Below are positions 43,978-48,373 of a stretch of DNA of 48,373 nucleotides, in pieces. Every line of letters begins with the position of its first letter. Position 1 is the stretch's first letter. Below the pieces are notes generated by a model that was not told the origin of the DNA, searched no databases, and was given only the letters and a program-made list of their open reading frames with translations. This stretch comes from FW021-bin31 sp964478125 (GTDB lineage: Bacteria; Bacteroidota; Bacteroidia; Chitinophagales; Chitinophagaceae), in the NCBI GenBank assembly GCA_964478125.1, contig CAYZGR010000019.1, forward strand, positions 1-48,373. Reading direction: 5' to 3'. The translations under genes were made by a program, and so were the position numbers.

Positions 43978-44664
43978 ATGGATCCAATTACACAGAACAA
44001 GAGCCATTCAGAGGTTACCGATCATAGGGATTCTCCGCACTTTTCCAGGGGGATAAGAGGTATTGCGATGAGCGTTAGTATCATTTTGCATCCGTTATTT
44101 ATCCCGCTTATCGGGGCATGGCTTATTGTTCAGACGCATTATTATCAGTTTGCGGGATTCCATGGGAAGCAATTGATCCAATATTATGGTTCTGTTATTG
44201 CAAACGCGGTAGTTTTACCGGCTTTTACCGTCTTGTTTCTAAGAAAGCTTCATTTTATTTCTTCAATACAAATGGAGCGGAGACAGGATCGCGTGATCCC
44301 TTATATTGCCACTATGACCTTTTATTTCTGGACCTATCTGGTTTTTAAACATCAGCAGATGATGCCGGGAGTCATAAAAGTATTTTTGCTTGGCAACTTT
44401 ATCGCCGTTATTTTGGCCTTTCTGAGCAATTTGAAAATGAAAATCAGCATGCACACCCTGGGGATGGGCGGATTGATAGGGCTGATATTTTGTTTCCTTG
44501 ATAATCCGTATATCCGGATTGCAACTCCTTTGATGATCGTGCTCCTGGCGGCAGGTGTGGTGGCCAGCTGCCGGTTGATCCTGCAGGCCCATACCTATCG
44601 GGAAATATATATGGGGGCCGCATTCGGCATTTTTGCCCAACTGCTCGCATCCTGGATCATTTAA
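43978..44664 (+). CDS. Membrane protein with degenerate PAP2-like motifs
   Basis: A 228-residue integral membrane protein with about six hydrophobic helices. It has echoes of the PAP2 phosphatase signature: ERRQDRVIPYI where KxxxxxxRP is expected, ISMHTLGMGGL where the SGH motif would be, and SCRLILQAHTYREIYMGAAFG in place of the SRxxxxxHxxxD motif. Several catalytic positions differ (the aspartate after the final histidine is replaced), so it may be an inactive or divergent relative. It follows rpoN by 27 bp on the same strand and may be cotranscribed. Confidence 0.65.
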   Translation: MDPITQNKSHSEVTDHRDSPHFSRGIRGIAMSVSIILHPLFIPLIGAWLIVQTHYYQFAGFHGKQLIQYYGSVIANAVVLPAFTVLFLRKLHFISSIQMERRQDRVIPYIATMTFYFWTYLVFKHQQMMPGVIKVFLLGNFIAVILAFLSNLKMKISMHTLGMGGLIGLIFCFLDNPYIRIATPLMIVLLAAGVVASCRLILQAHTYREIYMGAAFGIFAQLLASWII

Positions 44665-44702
44665 ATTGTGTAAATTCGCTAAATAATCACAAAGGAGTCA
44701 TC

Positions 44703-44795
44703 ATGGAAACATTCATCATACATCCACAGACTAAAAAGCGATTGGCTGTATTATCTGAAAGGGCTATGGTGATTTTCCATATTGTTGATCTGTGA
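44703..44795 (+). pseudogene. Truncated antitoxin-like small ORF
   Basis: A 30-residue frame that starts METFIIHPQTKKRLAVL. I recall this kind of opening from small antitoxin-like proteins of Bacteroidota that are normally two to three times longer and paired with a RelE-type toxin. Here it stops early and no toxin gene follows, so it looks like a remnant. A weak AGGAG lies just before the ATG. It sits between the PAP2-like gene and recA. Confidence 0.35.
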
Positions 44796-44866
44796 GTATC
44801 TTGAGAGATCATAATGATCTGCGTTCTATTATAACCGTTCTTAAATAAGATTAATTATCAAAAAGC

Positions 44867-45892
44867 ATGGCAAAAGAAAAAGAAACAGCAAATAAAGGAA
44901 ATGCGGAAAAGCTGAAGGCCCTTCAGCTAACCATGGATAAGATCAAAAAAGATTTTGGCAAGGGTTCGGTAATGATGATGAATGAGCGGGGCAACCGCCA
45001 GATGGAAACCATTTCTACCGGTTCCATTGGGTTAGATGTGGCTCTTGGCGTGGGCGGTTTTCCCCGGGGCCGGGTTATAGAGATCTATGGTCCGGAATCT
45101 TCCGGTAAGACCACTATCGCCATTCATGCCATTGCGGAAGCGCAAAAGAAAGGAGGTATTTGCGCCATTATTGACGCTGAACACGCCTTTGATGTGACTT
45201 ATGCCAAACGCCTGGGAGTGGATGTGGACAGCCTGCTTATTTCACAACCGGATTATGGCGAGCAGGCTTTGGAAATTGCCGACAGGCTTATCCTTTCGGG
45301 GGCTGTGGATATGGTCGTTATTGATTCCGTAGCCGCTTTGGTGCCCAAGGGAGAGTTGGAAGGAGAGATGGGCGACAGCAAGATGGGTTTGCAGGCGCGC
45401 CTGATGTCCCAGGCCCTGCGTAAACTTACGGCAACCATTGGCAAGACCAACTGCTGCTGCATTTTTATCAATCAGTTGCGTGAAAAGATTGGCATCATGT
45501 TCGGCAATCCCGAAACGACTACGGGAGGAAATGCCCTTAAATTTTATGCCTCCGTGCGTCTGGACATTCGCCGTATAGCCCAGATAAAAGATGGAGACGG
45601 CGCTGTAGGGAACCGAACGAGGGTGAAAGTGGTTAAAAACAAAGTAGCTCCTCCCTTTCGGAAAGCCGAGTTTGACATTATTTTCGGTCAGGGTATTTCC
45701 AAGACCGGAGAGATCATTGATATGGGAGTGGATCTTAACATCATCCAAAAAAGCGGCTCCTGGTATAGCTATGATGGCAATAAGCTGGGCCAGGGACGCG
45801 AAGCGGTCCGACAGCTATTGTTGGATAATCCCGAACTGGCTTCAGAAATGGAAGCGAAGATCAGGGAGAAATTGAAAGAAGAAGCCCTGTGA
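44867..45892 (+). CDS. recA: Recombinase RecA
   Basis: RecA forms filaments on single-stranded DNA, catalyses strand exchange and triggers LexA cleavage. The 341-residue protein has Walker A GPESSGKTT (75-83), IDAEHAFDVTYAKRLGVD, VVIDSVAALVPKGE, the KMGLQARLMSQALRKLT and NCCCIFINQLREKIGIMFGNPETTTGGNALKFYASVRLD (DNA-binding loop 2) segments. No inteins are seen. It is followed by a strong terminator. No LexA or SOS box was identified upstream. Confidence 0.98.
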   Translation: MAKEKETANKGNAEKLKALQLTMDKIKKDFGKGSVMMMNERGNRQMETISTGSIGLDVALGVGGFPRGRVIEIYGPESSGKTTIAIHAIAEAQKKGGICAIIDAEHAFDVTYAKRLGVDVDSLLISQPDYGEQALEIADRLILSGAVDMVVIDSVAALVPKGELEGEMGDSKMGLQARLMSQALRKLTATIGKTNCCCIFINQLREKIGIMFGNPETTTGGNALKFYASVRLDIRRIAQIKDGDGAVGNRTRVKVVKNKVAPPFRKAEFDIIFGQGISKTGEIIDMGVDLNIIQKSGSWYSYDGNKLGQGREAVRQLLLDNPELASEMEAKIREKLKEEAL

Positions 45893-45953
45893 TTATTTTC
45901 CTTGTTCATTTTAAAAGATACCTGTAAAATTCGTTTCCTGAATTTTTAGTATT

Positions 45954-45994
45954 CCGGCGCCTCTAAAAATACATTAGAAGGCGCCGGTTTTCTA
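45954..45994 (+). terminator. Rho-independent terminator after recA
   Basis: Arms CCGGCGCCTCTAA (45954-45966) and TTAGAAGGCGCCGG (45974-45987) form a GC-rich stem with a single bulged base and a seven-base loop, followed by a T-rich tract (TTTTCTATTT). It lies 61 bp after the recA stop. Confidence 0.85.
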
Positions 45995-46117
45995 TTTAAT
46001 CCATAACCATTGAAGGATTTAATTTTGTTTTATAAAGAACCTTCTTATCTTGTGGTACCAATTACGATAAAAGAATAAACAGTTTAAATAGGATAAATGG
46101 GATAAATCTACTTGAAA

Positions 46118-46687
46118 ATGTGCCAGTTATACCAGAAAAGCGATTCTGTTTTATTAGAAAAGATCGGTCAGGGAGACGCGCCATCTTTTAATGAATTATA
46201 TAAAAGGCATTGGAGGTTTGTCTATACACAGGCTTATACCCGTTTGTGTGATCATAGTAAAGCAGAAGATATTACACAGGAGATCTTTTGTAAAATATGG
46301 GTGAAGCGCACGGATCTTTCTATAAATAACCTTCAGGCATATCTTTATACCGCAGTACGTAACAAAGTGCTTAATCTTTTTGAAAAAGAAAAACGCTTTG
46401 TCTCCGTAGAAAATCTTTTAACCAAAACGTTTGCTACTGAAAATGCGGATGGCAAGGCTTTACAAGAAGAGTTTTTAGCGGCTTATAGAGCTCTGGTAGA
46501 AAGCTTGCCATCTAAAAGGAAAGTGATATTTCTTCAGTATTATGAACAAGGGCGTTCAACTGAAGAAATAGCCGACCTGTTAGGCATATCTCAAAAAACC
46601 GTGCAGAATCAACTCGGTAGAGCTACTACTTTCCTGAAAGCAGGACTTTCACATTTGTTGGTGATGGCGGTGATAATTTTAATTTAG
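46118..46687 (+). CDS. ECF-type RNA polymerase sigma factor
   Basis: A 189-residue FecI-type sigma factor. Region 2 (about residues 20-90) has FNELYKRHWRFVYTQAY, CDHSKAEDITQEIFCKIW and LQAYLYTAVRNKVLN; region 4 (about 125-178) has LPSKRKVIFLQYYEQGRSTEEIADLLGISQKTVQNQLGRA. A hydrophobic C-terminal tail (LSHLLVMAVIILI) follows, as in many Bacteroidota ECF factors. I start it at the ATG at 46118 rather than a TTG two codons earlier. The partner FecR gene begins about 885 bp downstream, and the broken element lies between them. The pair probably controls a SusCD-type locus beyond the window. Confidence 0.93.
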   Translation: MCQLYQKSDSVLLEKIGQGDAPSFNELYKRHWRFVYTQAYTRLCDHSKAEDITQEIFCKIWVKRTDLSINNLQAYLYTAVRNKVLNLFEKEKRFVSVENLLTKTFATENADGKALQEEFLAAYRALVESLPSKRKVIFLQYYEQGRSTEEIADLLGISQKTVQNQLGRATTFLKAGLSHLLVMAVIILI

Positions 46688-46758
46688 TCGGATAGTCGTA
46701 AGTAGTAAATCAAGTAGTCCTAAGTCAGGTAGTCATTAGTCGTAAGTCAGGTAGTTGT
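46684..46758. repeat. Degenerate AGTCGTAAGTC-type repeats, left flank
   Basis: Overlapping units such as AGTCGTAAGTAGT, AGTCCTAAGTCAGGTAGT and AGTCGTAAGTCAGGTAGT fill this stretch. Related units occur to the right of the pseudogene, partly inverted. It starts right at the end of the sigma factor gene. Confidence 0.7.
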
Positions 46759-46791
46759 GGTTCCGAGGTTTGTGCCGTTATTGAATAGATT
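46737..46791. repeat. 55-bp direct repeat, left copy (at assembly gap)
   Basis: Identical over 55 bases to 46892-46946 on the other side of the N run. It begins TAGTCGTAAGTCAGG and contains the last codons of the four-helix-bundle gene. Exact identity up to the gap edge suggests an assembler overlap. Confidence 0.95.
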
Positions 46792-46891
46792 NNNNNNNNN
46801 NNNNNNNNNNNNNNNNNNNNNNNNNNNNNNNNNNNNNNNNNNNNNNNNNNNNNNNNNNNNNNNNNNNNNNNNNNNNNNNNNNNNNNNNNNN
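46792..46891. other. Assembly gap of 100 N
   Basis: Exactly 100 unknown bases, the usual placeholder length for a gap of unknown size. The flanks share a 55-bp identical end, so the true gap may be zero or negative. Confidence 0.95.
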
Positions 46892-46946
46892 TAGTCGTAA
46901 GTCAGGTAGTTGTGGTTCCGAGGTTTGTGCCGTTATTGAATAGATT
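46892..46946. repeat. 55-bp direct repeat, right copy (at assembly gap)
   Basis: The second copy of the sequence at 46737-46791. Its right end runs into the C-terminal part of the four-helix-bundle pseudogene. Confidence 0.95.
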
Positions 46947-47276
46947 TGATAAGTCCCCGGATGATTCTGGAAACTTCATTAGATTGTTTAGTTAAAAGTT
47001 TCTGTTGTATCGGAGTTATTTTCTTTAGCCTTCCTCCAAGGTATAGCATAGATTTTACTTCACTGCAGGAGGCTAAGGCTATATACAGGAATCTGACAAA
47101 CCCTTTATCACGGTATCGGTCAAAGCCTTCGGCAATATTATTCGAAATGGATACTGCGGCTCTTTGGATCTGATCCTTCCAAAATCTCTTGAACCCGAAA
47201 AGCCGGTATAAATTTCTACTGCAAAATCCTGAGCCCTTTGCTACGCGATAATTTCCTCAAACTTCTGAATCTTCAT
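46933..47276 (-). pseudogene. Broken four-helix-bundle (23S rRNA IVS-type) gene
   Basis: Read on the minus strand, the sequence encodes a four-helix-bundle protein of the family first found in intervening sequences of 23S rRNA genes. It starts MKIQKFEEIIA, then hits TAG at 47241-47243 where the family often has tryptophan, continues QRAQDFAVEIY, then shifts frame by two extra bases near 47206-47207. The rest reads RLFGFKRFWKDQIQRAAVS, then ISNNIAEGFDRYRDKGF and a normal C-terminus ending at 46933. Two lesions make it a pseudogene, unless assembly errors near the gap explain them. Protein function in the family is unknown. It separates an ECF sigma gene from its FecR gene and is set among AGTCGTAAGTC repeats, which suggests insertion. 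Confidence 0.8.
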
Positions 47277-47572
47277 TTTTATGGTTTTTAGTCATGGGAT
47301 GAGTCATAAGAGAATAAGTCATAAGCGACTCCAGATTCCGGACTTGTGACTTACTTTCTTTCCAAAGCTATTCAATTTTAATCAAGCTTCCACAGCATAC
47401 GACTTTCAGATTTATCACTTACCCCAAAACTATTGAATTCTAACCCAAGCGCAAGCAGAAACTACTATTTGCCTTATGACTGACCGACTGACGACTACTT
47501 AACTTTCTCTTCGCTTGGGAGTTTTTCTTTTTTAACTGTCTATAATAAAGAAGCCCTATTGAAAGCAACTGA
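47277..47572. repeat. Right flank: inverted repeat units and an imperfect 62-bp duplication
   Basis: No gene is seen in these 296 bases. They carry GAGTCATAAG and AAGTCATAAG units (47301-47330), then inverse-oriented units near 47470-47505 (CTTATGACTGACCGACTGACGACTAC). An imperfect duplication has CAAAGCTATTCAATT at 47363 and CAAAACTATTGAATT at 47425, with a spacing of 62 bp. The pattern resembles weak terminal inverted repeats around the pseudogene. Confidence 0.55.
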
Positions 47573-48373
47573 ATGAGCAGAAAAGAATTTCTAAAAATAA
47601 TAAATAAATACCGTAGCGGTACCGCATCCAAAGAAGAAAAAAGGTTAGTGGATGCTTACTATGATCTTTTGGGATTGCAGGAAGGGACGGATGAAGAGAT
47701 AAGAGAGGACGTATTGGAAGAGGAGTTGTTGGACAGGATATGGAGTAGAATATACGAAGAAGAACGTGCCGCTTTATCTAAACCTAAATTATTAGTCCGA
47801 TATATCCGGTATAAGAAAATAGCGGCCGCACTAATTGTTTTAGTAGCTACGGGGGTTGCTTTTTATTGGTTAAGTAAGAGGATGGATACAGAAAGCCTGG
47901 CCGTTACGGAAACAGCGCATACCGCTTTGCCAGTTATTATTAAGCCTGCAGGACAAAAAGCGGTACTTACTCTGGGAAACGGTCAAAAGGTTCTGTTGGG
48001 CAATGATACCAAACAGGCTTTAGCCGGTATCGCCAGACAGGATAGCGGGCAACTGGTTTATCAAAGCCGGGCAGAAAAGAGCGAAGCGGTGCAGTACAAT
48101 ACATTATCCACTCCCCGGGGTGGAGAATTTAAGATTGTATTGTCCGACGGAACAAAGGTATGGTTAAATGCAGGCAGTTCCATACATTATCCGGTATCCT
48201 TTGGCGGAGAGCGCAGGAAAGTCGTTTTAAAAGGAGAAGCTTATTTTGAAGTCGCAGAAGAAAAGGACCATCCCTTTATAGTGGAAGTAGGCAAAAGCGA
48301 AGTGCGTGTACTGGGGACGCGTTTCAACATAAAAGCCTACCAGGGATCCGGGGAAATACGAACAACGCTTGCG
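47573..48373 (+). CDS. FecR-family anti-sigma factor (cut by the window end)
   Basis: A membrane-bound regulator that holds the ECF sigma factor until a signal comes through an outer-membrane transporter. The first 267 residues are in the window and the frame is open to the last base. The N-terminus (MSRKEFLKIINKYRSGTAS) is the cytosolic sigma-binding part, a single membrane helix lies at about residues 82-100, and the FecR domain follows with NTLSTPRGGEFKIVLSDG, VWLNAGSSIHYP, VVLKGEAYFEVAEE, HPFIVEV and VLGTRFNIKAY. It belongs with the sigma gene at 46118-46687. A SusCD pair probably follows outside the window. Confidence 0.95.
   Translation, partial: MSRKEFLKIINKYRSGTASKEEKRLVDAYYDLLGLQEGTDEEIREDVLEEELLDRIWSRIYEEERAALSKPKLLVRYIRYKKIAAALIVLVATGVAFYWLSKRMDTESLAVTETAHTALPVIIKPAGQKAVLTLGNGQKVLLGNDTKQALAGIARQDSGQLVYQSRAEKSEAVQYNTLSTPRGGEFKIVLSDGTKVWLNAGSSIHYPVSFGGERRKVVLKGEAYFEVAEEKDHPFIVEVGKSEVRVLGTRFNIKAYQGSGEIRTTLA

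Noticed and set aside
46024..46056. Possible promoter of the ECF sigma gene (TTTTG then TATCTTG)
   Set aside because: The second element departs from TAnnTTTG and the leader would be about 60 bases; not strong enough to annotate.
46684..46946. Repeat-rich region considered as a CRISPR array
   Set aside because: The units are short, degenerate and irregularly spaced, with no unique spacers of constant length. The long identity is the contig-end duplication.
1..48373. tRNA, rRNA and riboswitch genes
   Set aside because: I looked through the intergenic stretches for tRNA-like T-arm sequences and known riboswitch cores and saw none. A covariance-model scan would be needed to exclude them.

Overview
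The window looks like a chromosomal segment from a member of the Bacteroidota, most likely the Chitinophagaceae or a close relative. The signs are SusC/SusD outer-membrane pairs, promoters of the TAnnTTTG type, a near absence of Shine-Dalgarno sites, the long form of IspG, a PorT-like type IX secretion protein next to menG, a DUF5606 protein, a split transketolase and an ECF sigma/FecR pair. Most of the region is ordinary core genome. No tRNA, rRNA or CRISPR array was seen.

Layout. 1-8.3 kb: a secreted protein of unknown function, a DUF4143-type ATPase, ispG, a UPF0158 protein, the pnuC transporter, an S41 peptidase lipoprotein and nadA. 8.3-8.86 kb: a 567-bp AT-rich intergenic region between divergent nadA and the ppiD-like gene. 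Here the strand composition switches from C-rich on the left to G-rich on the right, and DnaA-box-like 9-mers cluster, so it is my candidate for the replication origin. 8.9-16.3 kb: ppiD-like foldase, a DUF922 protein, mnmG, two parS-like palindromes, a CAP-domain protein, ybeY, engB and menG. 16.3-23.3 kb: porT-like, a Wzi/RemB-like barrel, pyrC, a short MutS-like ATPase and yifB/comM.

23.4-34.4 kb is a polysaccharide utilisation locus: susC, susD, a GH20 hexosaminidase, a GH109-like NAD-dependent glycosidase, an alpha/beta hydrolase and, converging on it, a sugar isomerase/epimerase. The two glycosidase families point to a glycan that contains N-acetylhexosamine.

34.4-46 kb is again housekeeping: a coiled-coil secreted protein, a flippase, dgkA, the N-terminal transketolase subunit, frr-hisS, a DUF5606 protein, a small outer-membrane barrel, a lipoprotein, rpoN, a degenerate PAP2-like membrane protein and recA. 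The end of the window holds an ECF sigma factor and the start of a FecR anti-sigma gene, probably the head of another uptake locus. Between them lies a broken four-helix-bundle (23S rRNA IVS-type) gene set among degenerate AGTCGTAAGTC repeats. A 100-N gap there is flanked by two identical 55-bp copies, which looks like an unmerged contig overlap.

The items most worth following up are the oriC/parS neighbourhood, a recurring promoter placement that predicts leaderless mRNAs, and the IVS-type element between the sigma and anti-sigma genes.
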